Part shown: piece by piece, positions 28,754 through 38,368 of the stretch
How the letters are laid out: every line of letters starts with the position of its first letter
Position numbering within the stretch: the stretch's first letter is position 1
Made by a program: the position numbers and the translations under genes
Assembly: GCF_030268885.1 (NCBI RefSeq)
Contig: NZ_BSSA01000002.1
Location: 124,001-188,000 of the forward strand
Direction: 5' to 3'
From: Kitasatospora phosalacinea
GTDB lineage: Bacteria > Actinomycetota > Actinomycetes > Streptomycetales > Streptomycetaceae
DNA: 64,000 nucleotides
Notes under the pieces: model-generated
Databases searched by the model: none
What the model saw: only the letters and a program-made list of their open reading frames with translations
What the model was told of the DNA's origin: nothing

Positions 28754-28786
28754 GGCGGGGCGGGCAACCGCGCTGCTCGCCCCGCC
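28754..28786 (-). terminator. Hairpin between aminotransferase and TrpB2 genes
   Basis: 9-base arms GGCGGGGCG / CGCCCCGCC around a 15-base loop, 14 bases after the aminotransferase stop and before the TrpB2 start; a weak terminator or attenuator. Confidence 0.5.
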
Positions 28787-28799
28787 TTCTGACGAGCGC

Positions 28800-29876
28800 T
28801 CAGAGCTCCTTGCGGAACGCCTCCGCGGCGCCCAGGAACAGGTCGTTGCCCTTGACCTCGCCGATCGAGACCCGCACGCCCTCGCCCGCGAAGGGGCGGA
28901 CCACCACGCCGGCCTCGGCGCAGGCGGCGGCGAAGTCGAGGGTGCGCTCGCCGAGGCGGAGCCAGACGAAGTTGGCCTCGGAGTCGACGACCGTCCAGCC
29001 CTGGGCGCGCAGCGCGGCGGTGACCCGGGTGCGTTCGGCGACCAGCGCCTCGACCCGCTCCAGCAGGGCGTCCTCGGCGCGCAGCGAGGCGACCGCGGCG
29101 TCCTGGGCGAGCTGGCTGACGCCGAACGGGACGGCGGTCTTGCGCAGCGCGTCGGCGACCGGCTCGTGGGCGATCGCGAAGCCGACCCGCAGGCCGGCCA
29201 GGCCGTACGCCTTGGAGAAGGTGCGCAGCACGCAGACGTTGGGGCGGTCGCGGTAGAGCTCGATGCCGTCGGGGACGTCGGCGTCGCGGATGAACTCGCG
29301 GTAGGCCTCGTCCAGGACGACCAGCACGTCGGCCGGGACGGCGTCCAGGAAGCGGACCAGCTCCTCGCGGTGGATGGCCGCGCCGGTCGGGTTGTTGGGG
29401 TTGCAGACGAAGACCAGCCGGGTGCGGTCGGTGATCGCGGCGAGCATCGCGTCGAGGTCGTGGGCCTCGTCGTCGGTCAGCGGGACGGGCACGGGGGTGG
29501 CGCCGGCGACCTGGGTGATGATCGGGTACGCCTCGAAGGAGCGCCAGGCGAAGACCACCTCGTCGCCGGGGCCGGCCGCGGAGAGCACCAGGGACTGGGC
29601 GACGCCGACCGAGCCGGTGCCGGTGGCGACGTGCTCGGCGGGGACGCCGAAGCGCTCGGCGAGTTCGGCGACCAGGCCGCTGACCGCCATGTCGGGGTAG
29701 CGGTTGAAGTCGCCCGCGGCGGCGACCGCGGCCTCCAGCACGCCGGGCAGCGGCGGGTAGGGGTTCTCGTTGGAGGAGAGCTTGAAGGCGTCGGCCCCGG
29801 CGGGCTTGCCCGGCTTGTAGCTGGGGATGCCGCCCAGGCTGGGCCGCAGGCGGGGGCCGTGTTCGCGCTGAACCAC
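28800..29876 (-). CDS. Histidinol-phosphate/aromatic aminotransferase
   Basis: 358 residues, fold-type I PLP enzyme of the HisC family. PLP Lys in [41 protein letters not shown] at the start. HisC-type proteins make L-histidinol phosphate or, in actinomycetes, transaminate aromatic amino acids (Pat). The neighbouring TrpB2 favours an aromatic role, but no other his genes are near; both are possible. GTG start at 29876 with GGAG six bases upstream. Divergent from the LacI gene across ~286 bases. Confidence 0.85.
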   Translation of the reverse strand: MVQREHGPRLRPSLGGIPSYKPGKPAGADAFKLSSNENPYPPLPGVLEAAVAAAGDFNRYPDMAVSGLVAELAERFGVPAEHVATGTGSVGVAQSLVLSAAGPGDEVVFAWRSFEAYPIITQVAGATPVPVPLTDDEAHDLDAMLAAITDRTRLVFVCNPNNPTGAAIHREELVRFLDAVPADVLVVLDEAYREFIRDADVPDGIELYRDRPNVCVLRTFSKAYGLAGLRVGFAIAHEPVADALRKTAVPFGVSQLAQDAAVASLRAEDALLERVEALVAERTRVTAALRAQGWTVVDSEANFVWLRLGERTLDFAAACAEAGVVVRPFAGEGVRVSIGEVKGNDLFLGAAEAFRKEL

Positions 29877-30162
29877 GGGGTTCTCCGTTTCTCGTTACTC
29901 GGCGGTGGCGCCGTTCCGCCCCGGTCGGGTGCCGCGAACGATACCGGCCGCCCTCACCCGTGCGGGTGAGATGCTCGTCCGGGTTACGGGTGCAGTTCGG
30001 CCATTCTGCCGGGTTCCTTTGGCACATGTCAGAGGTATCCCGGCCGGAAAACCGTGGCGATCGAAGGGCACCCACCCAAGGCGTTCATGGAGAAACGTAT
30101 CTCCGGCCTCCTGTAGCGAACCGGTCACGCAGCGCCGTCACGAGCCATACGATCGGTCCGCC

Positions 30163-31320
30163 ATGACAGCAGCAGCCAACCAGAACGGTCGACGGGCCAC
30201 CGCGTCCCGGCGCCTGGAGCGGGCCGGCATCCGGGACGTCGCGGCGGCCGCCGGCGTGTCCATCACCACCGTCTCGGACGCCCTGAACGGCAAGGGGCGC
30301 CTCCCCGACGAGACCCGCAGCCGGGTCCGCGAGGTCGCCGAGCGACTCGGGTACCGGCCGTCCGCGGCCGCCCGCACCCTGCGCACCGGCAGGTCCGGCC
30401 TGATCGGCCTGACGGTCACCACGTACGGCGAGGAGCCGTTCACCTTCACCGAGTTCGCCTACTTCGCCGAGATGGCCCGGGCCGCCACCAGCGCCGCGCT
30501 CGGCCGCGGCTACGCCTTGGTGGTGCTGCCCGCCTCCTCCCGGCACGACGTCTGGAGCAACATCGCGCTCGACGGCACGGTGGTGATCGACCCGCCCGAC
30601 CAGGACCCGCTGGTCACCGAGCTGTACCGGTCCGGCGTCCCGGTGGTCTCCGACGGCAAGCCCGGCAACTGCCCGGTCACCGCCTGGGTCGACAACGACC
30701 ACGAGGCCGCCGTGCTGAACATCCTGGAGCACCTCAGCGAGGCCGGGGCCCGCCGGATCGGCCTGCTCACCGGCACCTCCACCGACACCTACACCCGGCT
30801 CTCCACCGAGGCGTACCTCGCCTGGTGCGACCGGGTCGGCCAGGAGCCCGTGTACGAGGCCTACCCGGCCCACGACCCGGCCGCCGGGGCGGTGGCCGCC
30901 GACCGGCTGCTGGCCCGCCCCGACCGGCCCGACGCGGTGTACGGCCTGTTCGACCCGAACGGCACCGACCTGCTGGCGGCCGCCCGCCGCTACGGGCTGC
31001 GGGTGCCCGACGACCTGCTGCTGGTGTGCTGCAGCGAGTCCGACGTGTACGCCAACACCGAACCCCCCATCACCACGCTGTCGCTGAAGCCCCGTCGGAT
31101 CGGCACCACCGTGGTCAACCTGCTGATCGACGCGATCGAAGGGGTCGACGCGGGCACCGGCACCGCCACCGGACGGCTCTTCCCGCCGCGCTACCGCACC
31201 GCCGGGACCGGCCCGCCGCCCGGCACCCTGATGCCCACCGAGCTGCTCGTCCGGGCCTCCTCGCAGCGCCGCACCCCGCGCACCACCGTCAGCCCGCCCC
31301 GGGCCCCCGGCGAGGGGTAG
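30163..31320 (+). CDS. LacI-family transcriptional regulator
   Basis: 385 residues. N-terminal helix-turn-helix IRDVAAAAGVSITTVSDALNGKGRL and hinge RVREVAERLGYRPSAAARTL, then a periplasmic-binding-like effector domain (~70-345) with LTVTTYGEEPF, SGVPVVSDG, ARRIGLLTG and a long Pro-rich tail. The ligand is unknown. The ATG at 30163 follows TACGAT by nine bases, so the mRNA is probably leaderless. No sugar-uptake operon is next to it, so the target is likely elsewhere. The divergent aminotransferase gene is a possible target. Confidence 0.88.
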   Translation: MTAAANQNGRRATASRRLERAGIRDVAAAAGVSITTVSDALNGKGRLPDETRSRVREVAERLGYRPSAAARTLRTGRSGLIGLTVTTYGEEPFTFTEFAYFAEMARAATSAALGRGYALVVLPASSRHDVWSNIALDGTVVIDPPDQDPLVTELYRSGVPVVSDGKPGNCPVTAWVDNDHEAAVLNILEHLSEAGARRIGLLTGTSTDTYTRLSTEAYLAWCDRVGQEPVYEAYPAHDPAAGAVAADRLLARPDRPDAVYGLFDPNGTDLLAAARRYGLRVPDDLLLVCCSESDVYANTEPPITTLSLKPRRIGTTVVNLLIDAIEGVDAGTGTATGRLFPPRYRTAGTGPPPGTLMPTELLVRASSQRRTPRTTVSPPRAPGEG

Positions 31321-31471
31321 CCGCGGGCCCGGCGGCCCCGGCCCGGACCACCCCAGACCGGTACGGACCGGACGGCCGGAGGGCCCGTGCGGGGCCGGCC
31401 GGGCGGGCCGACAGGAATCGGATGGCAACCAGGTGAGGACGACGGGAGAGTGCGCTTCCTATGATGGGCGA

Positions 31472-32629
31472 ATGACACCCGAGGACCTCTTCCGCGAACC
31501 CGAGCACCCGCACTCGGGCCCCCGCCCCCGCCAGGACCTCGACGTGCTCCCGCAAGGCTCCTACTTCGAACCCGCCGAGCCCGCCGGGTACCCGTACGAG
31601 GAGACGTACAGCACCTACGGCGGCGCCCGCTACCTGGAGCAGCACTGGGCACCGGCGGGCCAGTTCGGCGCCGACGCGCCCCCCGCGCCCGGCCAGCCCG
31701 GCCACTACGCGCCCACCGGCGGGGCCCCGCACGAGGACCCGCCGACCATCGAGCTCGGCCCGCCGATCGACACCCCGCCGGTCGAGGTGCACTTCCCCTA
31801 CCCGCAGCCCGAGCCCGGCGAGGGCCCCGGACCGCTGTTCGTCATCGGCGACGTCCACGGGTACCTCGACGAGCTGCTCGCCGCCCTCCACCAGCAGGGC
31901 CTGATCGACACCGAGGGCCACTGGTCGGCCGGCCGCTCCCGGGTCTGGTTCCTCGGCGACTTCACCGACCGCGGCCCCGACGGCATCGGCGTCATCGACC
32001 TGGTCATGCAGCTGGCCGCCGAGGCCGCCGCGGCCGGCGGCTACTGCCGCGCCCTGATGGGCAACCACGAACTGCTCTTCCTCGGCGCCTCCCGCTACGG
32101 CGACGAGGCCGTCCAGTCCACCGCCGGGACCGCCTCCTTCCTCGCCGCCTGGCGCCTCAACGGCGGCCAGCAGCACGACCTGGAGCGCCTGCAGCCGCAC
32201 CACATCAGCTGGCTCTCCCGGCTGCCCGCGATGGCCCTGGAGGACGGCCACCTGCTGCTGCACTCCGACACCACCGCGTACCTGGAGTACGGCGAGACCA
32301 TCGCCGACGTCAACGACGCCGTGCACGCGCTGCTCGCCGACGAGGGCATCGACGAGTGGTGGGACGCCTTCCGCAAGTTCACCAAGCGCTTCGCCTTCCG
32401 CGGCCAGGCCGGCACCATGGCCGCCCAGGAACTGCTCGCCGTCTACGGCGGCTACCGGGTCGTCCACGGCCACAGCCCGATCCCGTACCTCACCGGCGAC
32501 CAGCCCGAGGACGGCACCCCGCCGCACGTCCCCGGCCCCTACATCTACGCCGACGAGCTGGCCATCGCGATGGACGGCGGCGTCACCATGGACGGACGCC
32601 TGCTGGTCGCCCGGCTGCCGCTGAACTGA
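31472..32629 (+). CDS. Metallophosphatase (calcineurin-like phosphoesterase)
   Basis: 385 residues. A low-complexity Pro/Tyr/Glu-rich N-terminal ~115 residues leads to a phosphoesterase core with the five metal-site motifs: VIGDVHGYLDEL (GDxH), FLGDFTDRGPD (GDxxDRG), LMGNHELLF (GNHE), LLHSDT and VVHGHSPI (GH). It is closest to bis(5'-nucleosyl)-tetraphosphatase or Ser/Thr phosphatase types. The ATG at 31472 is fixed by TATGAT six bases upstream, a leaderless promoter. The disordered N-terminal part may be a localisation or interaction segment. Confidence 0.88.
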   Translation: MTPEDLFREPEHPHSGPRPRQDLDVLPQGSYFEPAEPAGYPYEETYSTYGGARYLEQHWAPAGQFGADAPPAPGQPGHYAPTGGAPHEDPPTIELGPPIDTPPVEVHFPYPQPEPGEGPGPLFVIGDVHGYLDELLAALHQQGLIDTEGHWSAGRSRVWFLGDFTDRGPDGIGVIDLVMQLAAEAAAAGGYCRALMGNHELLFLGASRYGDEAVQSTAGTASFLAAWRLNGGQQHDLERLQPHHISWLSRLPAMALEDGHLLLHSDTTAYLEYGETIADVNDAVHALLADEGIDEWWDAFRKFTKRFAFRGQAGTMAAQELLAVYGGYRVVHGHSPIPYLTGDQPEDGTPPHVPGPYIYADELAIAMDGGVTMDGRLLVARLPLN

Positions 32630-32792
32630 CACCCGCGGGCCCGGCCCGGAACTGAACAACTGAACGGCACGCGCCTTGTCCGGCAAGGGAACTGAGCACC
32701 CGGAAGTTCCGGAAAGAGGCTGTCGGCCCGCTCCCGCGCGCCCCTACCATCGAGGCCACTGACCTCCGTCGACCTCGCGGAACGGGGTACCC

Positions 32793-33659
32793 ATGAGCAA
32801 CCCCCCGCGCCTGCTCGCCGAGGACCGCGCCGACTTCGCGCGGCTGCTCGACGAAGCGCTGCGCGACACCGGCGTCCGCCAGGCCCTCGCCGGGCCCGGC
32901 GAGCACCTCACCGCCGAACAGCTCCACACCAAGGCGCTCGCCGACGCCGACACCGTCGCCGCACCCGCCGCCCCCGAGTACGCGCACTACCTGGCGCTGC
33001 GCACCGCGCTCGCCGAGCACCCCGGCAGCGCACCGCCCGCCGGGGCCGGGCTGTTCCCCGTCCTCACCGTGCTCACCCCCGTCCTGGCGGGCGCCGCCGG
33101 GCTCGTCCTGCTGCTGCTGGGCTGGCTGCTGCGCGCCGCCGCGCCCGACCTCGCGCTCGGCCGCTCCACCGTCACCGCCGGGGTCGTCGCCCTCGCCATC
33201 GCCGCCGCCGCCCTGCTCGTCGGCGGCGCCGGGCTCGTCCTCACCGCGCTGCGCGACGCCTCCACCGGCCCCGGCCACGTCGACCCCCAGCAGCACGCCG
33301 ACCTCGCCGAGGCCCGCGAGGCCTGGCGCACCGCGCTGCGCGAACGCGCCCTGCTGCCCTGGCTGCACGCCAACCTGTCGGCCGCGCCCGTCGCCCCGCT
33401 GCCGCCCGCCCGCACCGCCCCGCCCGACCTGCACAGCCCCGGCTACAGCCGCGCCGCCTACTCCTCCCCCGGCTTCACCAGCCCCGGCGTCGAGGGCCTC
33501 ACCGACGACCGGGGGCGCCCCCGCGAACGCTCCGCGGAGTTCACCGGGCCCGGCTACTCCTCCCCCGACTTCACCAGCCCGGGCCCGGAGGGGCTCACCG
33601 ACGACCGGGGGCGCCCCCGCCCCGAGGGCCCGGGGTTCACCGGCCCCAACGAGGTCTGA
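32793..33659 (+). CDS. Two-helix membrane protein with repeated Ser/Pro/Gly tail
   Basis: 288 residues. A cytoplasmic helical start (~1-85), two adjacent membrane helices (about residues 88-112 and 128-152), then a C-terminal tail with tandem repeats of the pattern FTSPG.EGLTDDRGRPR (two near-identical ~31-residue units; the DNA repeat is around 33474-33621). I know no function. The repeats suggest slipped duplication of an extended, disordered tail. It follows the metallophosphatase on the same strand with a 163-base gap, so it probably has its own promoter. Confidence 0.7.
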   Translation: MSNPPRLLAEDRADFARLLDEALRDTGVRQALAGPGEHLTAEQLHTKALADADTVAAPAAPEYAHYLALRTALAEHPGSAPPAGAGLFPVLTVLTPVLAGAAGLVLLLLGWLLRAAAPDLALGRSTVTAGVVALAIAAAALLVGGAGLVLTALRDASTGPGHVDPQQHADLAEAREAWRTALRERALLPWLHANLSAAPVAPLPPARTAPPDLHSPGYSRAAYSSPGFTSPGVEGLTDDRGRPRERSAEFTGPGYSSPDFTSPGPEGLTDDRGRPRPEGPGFTGPNEV

Positions 33660-33676
33660 ACGCCCGGAGGCCCCGT

Positions 33677-33834
33677 CAGGGGCTCGGGGAACGGCGAGTC
33701 CGAGCTGCTGACGGCCGGAGCCCATCGGAATGTCCGTGCTGCTTCGGGCCGTGGTGACAGAACCCGAAGCCCATGGCACGCACCGGCAGTGCACCAGCCA
33801 GCAGGCCCGAGCCCGCCGTTCCCCGGGCCCCTGA
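33677..33834. repeat. 158-bp element with terminal inverted repeats (copy A)
   Basis: Matches 58062-58217 over nearly its full length. The ends are near-perfect inverted repeats: CAGGGGCTCGGGGAACGGCG at the left, and the complement of CGCCGTTCCCCGGGCCCCTG at the right. It contains no reading frame of its own. The right end adjoins CTGAAGGGCCCTTCAG, a perfect 16-base palindrome that includes the last codon region of the MFS gene. MITE- or REP-like in form. Confidence 0.8.
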
Positions 33835-33842
33835 AGGGCCCT

Positions 33843-35234
33843 TCAGCAGCGGGCCCGCAGGGCGACCGGCACGCCCAGGGCGCACAGCAGCGCGCAGCCC
33901 GTCCACAGCAGGGTGTACGCGCCCTCGGTGGGCACGCCCGTCCGGAGCACCAGGTGGTTCAGGACCGCGGCGGCGACCACCCCCGCGGCCGCGCCCGCCA
34001 GGGACTTGAGGGTGTTGTAGACGCCGGTGCCGATGCCGGTCCGGTCGGCGGGCAGCCGCTGCATGAGGAGGGCCGGGAGCAGGCTCAGCCCCAGCCCGGC
34101 GCCGTAGCCGGCCAGCGCGCCGCCGAGGACGAACTGCCAGGCGGCCGCGTGCCCGAGGGCGATGGCGCCGTAGCCGGTGGCGCACAGCGCGAACCCGGCG
34201 GCGAGGACGGCGGCCGGGGCGCGGCGCCGGGTCAGCCGGTGGGCGGTGAGGGCGCCGAGGGTGGCGGCGGCGGTCTGCGGGAGGACCAGCAGGCCGAGCA
34301 CCAGCGGCACCGCGCCCAGCCCGTAGCCGGTCTCGGCGGGCTCGGCGGCCTGGAAGGCCAGGGTGGGGCCCTGGGCGCCGTACAGGGCGCAGCCGAGCAG
34401 GAAGCTGAGGGCGAGGACGGGGGCGGTGGCCCGGCGGACGAGCAGCCGGACGTCCACCGTCGGGGTGTCGGTGCGCAGTTCCCGGCGGACGAACAGCGCC
34501 AGCAGGGCGGCGCCCGCGGCCAGCAGCGGCAGGGTCGCGGTGACCGGCAGCACCCCGCTCGCGCCGAGGGCGGACAGCAGCAGGGTCAGGCCGAGCGAGA
34601 GCAGGGCGGTGGCCGCCCGGTCGACCCGGCCCGCGGCCCTGGTCCGGGACTCGGGGACGAGCCGCCACACCACCGGCAGGGCCAGCGCCGGGAGCACGGC
34701 CAGGGCCCACAGCAGCGGGCGGGTGGCGGCCGGGTCGGCGCCGAGGCCGCCGACCGCGAGGGCGCCCAGGGTGGAGCCGACGGTCAGCGAGCCGACCAGC
34801 GGGCCCACCGCGCGTCCGCCGCGCTCCTCGCCGAGGCGGTCGCGCAGGATCGCGAACTCCAGCGGCAGCCAGCAGGCCAGGAACCCGGCCAGGGCCCGTC
34901 CGGCGAGCAGGACCGGCAGGTCGGGGGCGAGGGCGGTGACGACCGAGCCGAGCAGGGTGAGCAGGACGGTGGCGCGCAGCAGGCGGCGGTGGCCGTACAG
35001 GTCGCCGAGCCGGGAGGTGAGCGGCACGGCGACGCCCGAGACCAGGAACTCGACGCCCAGCGCCAGGCTCAGGTCGGCGGCCCGCAGGCCGAGGTGGTCG
35101 CCGAGGCGGGGCAGCAGGATCGGGAAGCCGCCCTGCAGCACGCCGCTGGCGAACTCGACCAGGGCCAGCAGCAGGACGGCGGAGCGGACGGGGCGGGCGG
35201 AACGGGCGGGCGGGGGCACGACGGTGGCGGTCAT
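33843..35234 (-). CDS. MFS transporter, drug-efflux type
   Basis: 463 residues with 12-14 hydrophobic helices. The RLGDLYGHRRLL loop after helix 2 and ALAGYGAGLGLSLLPALLMQRLP are as in drug/H+ antiporters of the major facilitator family. The substrate is unknown. It is divergent from a double-length Lrp regulator 122 bases away, which probably controls it. The stop codon lies inside a 16-base palindrome next to the inverted-repeat element. Confidence 0.85.
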   Translation of the reverse strand: MTATVVPPPARSARPVRSAVLLLALVEFASGVLQGGFPILLPRLGDHLGLRAADLSLALGVEFLVSGVAVPLTSRLGDLYGHRRLLRATVLLTLLGSVVTALAPDLPVLLAGRALAGFLACWLPLEFAILRDRLGEERGGRAVGPLVGSLTVGSTLGALAVGGLGADPAATRPLLWALAVLPALALPVVWRLVPESRTRAAGRVDRAATALLSLGLTLLLSALGASGVLPVTATLPLLAAGAALLALFVRRELRTDTPTVDVRLLVRRATAPVLALSFLLGCALYGAQGPTLAFQAAEPAETGYGLGAVPLVLGLLVLPQTAAATLGALTAHRLTRRRAPAAVLAAGFALCATGYGAIALGHAAAWQFVLGGALAGYGAGLGLSLLPALLMQRLPADRTGIGTGVYNTLKSLAGAAAGVVAAAVLNHLVLRTGVPTEGAYTLLWTGCALLCALGVPVALRARC

Positions 35235-35356
35235 CGGCGGTTCCGTGGGGGTGCGGAGGGGTGGTGGGGGTGGCGGCCAGGATGGCTAACCTGGAGGCCA
35301 CCGCACCGCCCGCGCACGAATCCGTTCCTGCGGCCGACCCCGCGCAAGGATCAGCC

Positions 35357-36352
35357 ATGATCGACGAACTCGACCTGGCGCTCGTCGACGCCCTCCGGGT
35401 CGACCCGCGAGCGCCGTGGTCCCGGCTCGCCGCCCCGCTCGGCGTCGACCCGGCGACGCTCTCCCGCCGCTGGGCGCGGCTGACCGCGGACGGGGACGCC
35501 TGGGTGACCTGCTACCCGTCGGCGGACCGGATCGGCCGCGGCCTGACCGCGCTGGTCCAGGTCGACTGCCCCGCCGACCGGGTGGGCGCGGTGGCCGCGG
35601 CGGTGGCCCGGCACCCGCAGACCGCCAGCATCGAGCTGGTCACCGGCGACGCCGACCTGCTGCTGACCGTCGCCGCGTACGACCACGGTTCGCTGACCTC
35701 GTACCTGCTGGAGCGGCTCGGCGCGGTGCCCGGGGTGCTGCGCACCCGGACCGCGCTGGTGGAGCGGACGCCGGTGGAGGGCAGCCGCTTCTCCAACGGG
35801 GCGCTGGACGCCGAGCAGCGGCGGGCGATCGCGGCGCCCGTGCCGGGGGCGGCCCGGCCGGTGGCGGACCGGCGGGTGGAGGAGGACCTGGCGCTGATCC
35901 GGGCGCTGGGCGCGGACGGCCGGATGTCCTACGCGGAGCTGTCCGCCCGCACCGGGCTGCCCGCCAGCACGGTGCGCCGCCGGCTGGCCGACCTGCGGGA
36001 CTCCGGGCGGGCGGTGCTGCGCTGCGACGCCTCGCCGCGGGTCACCGGCCATCCGGTGGGCGCGATGCTGTGGCTGGACGTGCCGCCCGCGGACCTGCCC
36101 GACACGGTGCGGCGGCTGACCGCGCTGCCGCAGACCCGGATGTGCGCGGTCACCGTCGGCCCGGCGAACCTGGCGCTGTACCTGATCGCCCCGCAACTGC
36201 CGGACCTGCGGCGGATCGAGCAGGAGCTGGCGCGCCACCACCCGGCGATCCGGGTCCACGACCGGCACGTGACCCTGCGCACCCTGAAGCTGGTCGGGCA
36301 CCTGCTGACCGCGGACGGCCGCCGGACCGGCTACGTCCCGATCGAGCCCTGA
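35357..36352 (+). CDS. Double-length Lrp/AsnC-family regulator
   Basis: 331 residues, about twice a normal Lrp. It contains two AsnC units in tandem: a helix-turn-helix near 1-45 (DELDLALVDALRVDPRAPW...) with a RAM effector part to ~150, and a second helix-turn-helix at ~180-225 (YAELSARTGLPASTVRRRLADL) with its own RAM part to ~300. Such fusions may act as pseudo-dimers. The ATG at 35357 has AAGGA seven bases upstream; an in-frame upstream start would add 25 poorly conserved residues. The divergent MFS gene is the obvious target; the ligand is probably an amino acid. Confidence 0.88.
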   Translation: MIDELDLALVDALRVDPRAPWSRLAAPLGVDPATLSRRWARLTADGDAWVTCYPSADRIGRGLTALVQVDCPADRVGAVAAAVARHPQTASIELVTGDADLLLTVAAYDHGSLTSYLLERLGAVPGVLRTRTALVERTPVEGSRFSNGALDAEQRRAIAAPVPGAARPVADRRVEEDLALIRALGADGRMSYAELSARTGLPASTVRRRLADLRDSGRAVLRCDASPRVTGHPVGAMLWLDVPPADLPDTVRRLTALPQTRMCAVTVGPANLALYLIAPQLPDLRRIEQELARHHPAIRVHDRHVTLRTLKLVGHLLTADGRRTGYVPIEP

Positions 36353-36368
36353 GCCTCCCGCGGCCCGG

Positions 36369-37583
36369 CTACCGCAGCCGGCCGAGCGCCAGCGCCGCCA
36401 GCAGGGCCGCCGCGTCGCCGAGGACGCCGTCGTCGAAGCGGGCCTCGGCGGAGTGGTTGTAGGCGGCGGTGAACGGGTCGGCGTCGGCGGGGCAGGCGCC
36501 GACCATGACGTACGCGGCGGGGACGTGCTCGGCCAGCACGCCGAAGTCCTCGGACCCGGCCAGCGGGCGGGGCATCTCGACGTAGCGGTCCTCACCGAGG
36601 AGTCGACGCACGGTGCGTTCGGCGTACGCGGCCTCGGCCGGGTCGTTGACGGTGACGGGGTAGCCGGGCTCGACCACCGCGTCGACCTGGCAGCCGTGCG
36701 CCTCGCCGATGCCGCGGACCACCCGGACGGCCTCGGCGAGGACCAGTTCGCGGGCGGCGGGGGAGAAGGAGCGGACGGTCGCGCCGAAGGCGGCCTCGTC
36801 GGGGATGACGTTCTCGGCGGTGCCCGCGTGGAAGGTGCCGACGGTCAGCACGACCGGGTCGAAGGCGTCGAAGCGGCGGGTGACCATGGTCTGCAGGGCG
36901 AGCACGGCCTCGCAGGCGACCGGGACGGGGTCGGTGGCCAGGTGCGGGCTGGAGCCGTGGCCGCCGCGGCCGCGCACCACGACCCGCAGGGTGTCGGAGG
37001 CCGCCATGATCGGCCCGGGCCGTCCGGCCACGTACCCGGCCGGGAGCAGCGCGGCGCCGACGTGCAGGGCGTACGCGGCGGCGACCCGCTCCCCGGCCGC
37101 GTCCAGCACGCCGTCCTCGACCATCAGGGCGGCGCCGCCGCCGCCCTCCTCGCCGGGCTGGAACGCGAGCACCACGCTGCCGGACAGTTCCTCGCGGCGG
37201 GCGGCGAGCAGCCGGGCCGCGCCGACCAGCGCGGCGGTGTGCAGGTCGTGGCCGCAGGCGTGCATCGCGCCGGGGGCCTGGGAGGCGTACGGGAGGCCGG
37301 TGTTCTCCTGCACGGGCAGGCCGTCCAGGTCGGCGCGGAGCAGCACCGCGGGGCCGGGGCGGGCGCCGCGCAGCACGGCGGTGACGGAGGAGAGCCGCTC
37401 GCCGAGGGTGACCTCCAGCGGGAGGCCGTCCAGGGCGGCGAGGACCCGGGCCCGGGTGCGGGGGAGGTCGAGGCCGATCTCGGGTTCGCGGTGCAGGGCG
37501 CGCCGCAGTGCGACGAGTTCGGGGTGGAGCGCGGCGGCGTCGCGGCGGAGTCCGTCGAGCGGGGGGTGAACGTCGGCCGACAT
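36369..37583 (-). CDS. M20-family amidohydrolase/peptidase
   Basis: 404 residues. Metal-site motifs of the M20D group: ACGHDLHTAALVGAARLL, the catalytic Glu pair in FQPGEEGGGGA, HVGAALLPAGYVAGRPG, and SEDFGVLAEHVP near the C-terminus. These enzymes remove acyl groups from amino acids or related amides (hippurate hydrolase-like). Start ATG 37583 has AGGAGG seven bases upstream. It converges with the Lrp gene, stops 16 bases apart. Confidence 0.9.
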   Translation of the reverse strand: MSADVHPPLDGLRRDAAALHPELVALRRALHREPEIGLDLPRTRARVLAALDGLPLEVTLGERLSSVTAVLRGARPGPAVLLRADLDGLPVQENTGLPYASQAPGAMHACGHDLHTAALVGAARLLAARREELSGSVVLAFQPGEEGGGGAALMVEDGVLDAAGERVAAAYALHVGAALLPAGYVAGRPGPIMAASDTLRVVVRGRGGHGSSPHLATDPVPVACEAVLALQTMVTRRFDAFDPVVLTVGTFHAGTAENVIPDEAAFGATVRSFSPAARELVLAEAVRVVRGIGEAHGCQVDAVVEPGYPVTVNDPAEAAYAERTVRRLLGEDRYVEMPRPLAGSEDFGVLAEHVPAAYVMVGACPADADPFTAAYNHSAEARFDDGVLGDAAALLAALALGRLR

Positions 37584-37668
37584 GGGTGCGCCTCCTGGGT
37601 GGACGGGGAGCGGACGGTTCCCCGGCATCCTCGTACCGCCGCGCGTGCGCCCGGCCCGGGCGCACGGA

Positions 37669-38271
37669 TCACCCGCGGGCGGCGGGCTCCGCGCACGGAT
37701 CTTCCAGTCCCGGTCCCGGCGGCTCGGCGGCCAGCAGGGCGGCGGCGATCGTCCGGGCCTCGGCGGCGGGGGCGGGGGTGCCCTCGCGCAGGGCGGTGAC
37801 GATCGCGCCGTCCATCAGCAGGACGATCCGGTGGGCGAGGGCGGCGGCCCGGTCGGCCGGGTGGCCCCGGTCGGCGAGCAGCGCGGCGACGTAGTCGACG
37901 ACCTGCTGCTTGTGGGCGGCGGCGACCCGGTGGGCGGGGCTGTCGGGGTCGGCGGTCTCGACCATGGTGTTGATGAAGGCGCAGCCGCGGAAGTCGGCGC
38001 GGGCGAAGCGTTCGGCGAGGGCGTCGAACACGTCGAGGGGGCGGCCGCCGAGGGCGGTGACGCGGTCGGCGAGCCAGTCGCGCCAGGCCCGGTCGCGGCG
38101 GGTGAGGACGGCGACGACCAGGGCGTCCTTGCCGGTGAAGTGCCGGTAGAAGGAGGCGCGGCCGACGCCGGACTCGGCGAGGATCCGCTCGACCCCGACC
38201 GCGCGGATCCCTTCGGCGTAGAACAGCGCCTCGGCGGTGTCGAGCAGGCGGGCGCGTGCGTGGGTGGCCAT
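37669..38271 (-). CDS. TetR-family regulator of the adjacent AhpD-like operon
   Basis: 200 residues. TetR DNA-binding N-terminus: ARLLDTAEALFYAEGIRAVGVERILAESGVGRASFYRHF, followed by a helical ligand domain with a Cys (GCAFINTMVE). Divergent from the carboxymuconolactone decarboxylase-like gene across 97 bases that contain two 18-base palindromic sites, so it very likely represses that operon and itself. The ligand may be an electrophile or oxidant, given the redox nature of the target. Confidence 0.92.
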   Translation of the reverse strand: MATHARARLLDTAEALFYAEGIRAVGVERILAESGVGRASFYRHFTGKDALVVAVLTRRDRAWRDWLADRVTALGGRPLDVFDALAERFARADFRGCAFINTMVETADPDSPAHRVAAAHKQQVVDYVAALLADRGHPADRAAALAHRIVLLMDGAIVTALREGTPAPAAEARTIAAALLAAEPPGPGLEDPCAEPAARG

Positions 38272-38303
38272 GTCCCCCAGGCTAGCGGGTGGTTGACGGA
38301 TTT

Positions 38304-38321
38304 CGGTACCGATCGGTACCG
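38304..38321. promoter_or_regulatory. TetR operator 1 within a promoter
   Basis: CGGTACCGATCGGTACCG is a perfect 18-base palindrome. TTGACG (38293-38298) and TACCGT (38317-38322) form a -35/-10 pair 18 bases apart for the AhpD-like gene, so the operator lies between the two boxes and its occupancy would block the promoter. Confidence 0.8.
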
Positions 38322-38337
38322 TCTTGTCGCGTCAGAA

Positions 38338-38355
38338 CGGAACCGATCGGTACCA
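38338..38355. promoter_or_regulatory. TetR operator 2
   Basis: CGGAACCGATCGGTACCA is a near-perfect copy of the first operator, 34 bases from it centre to centre, 13 bases before the AhpD-like start. Confidence 0.75.
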
Positions 38356-38368
38356 TCTGGAGGGGACG

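Noticed and set aside
29960..30166. 68-residue frame between the aminotransferase and LacI genes
   Set aside because: It overlaps the LacI promoter, has no ribosome binding site and its composition is unlike a protein.
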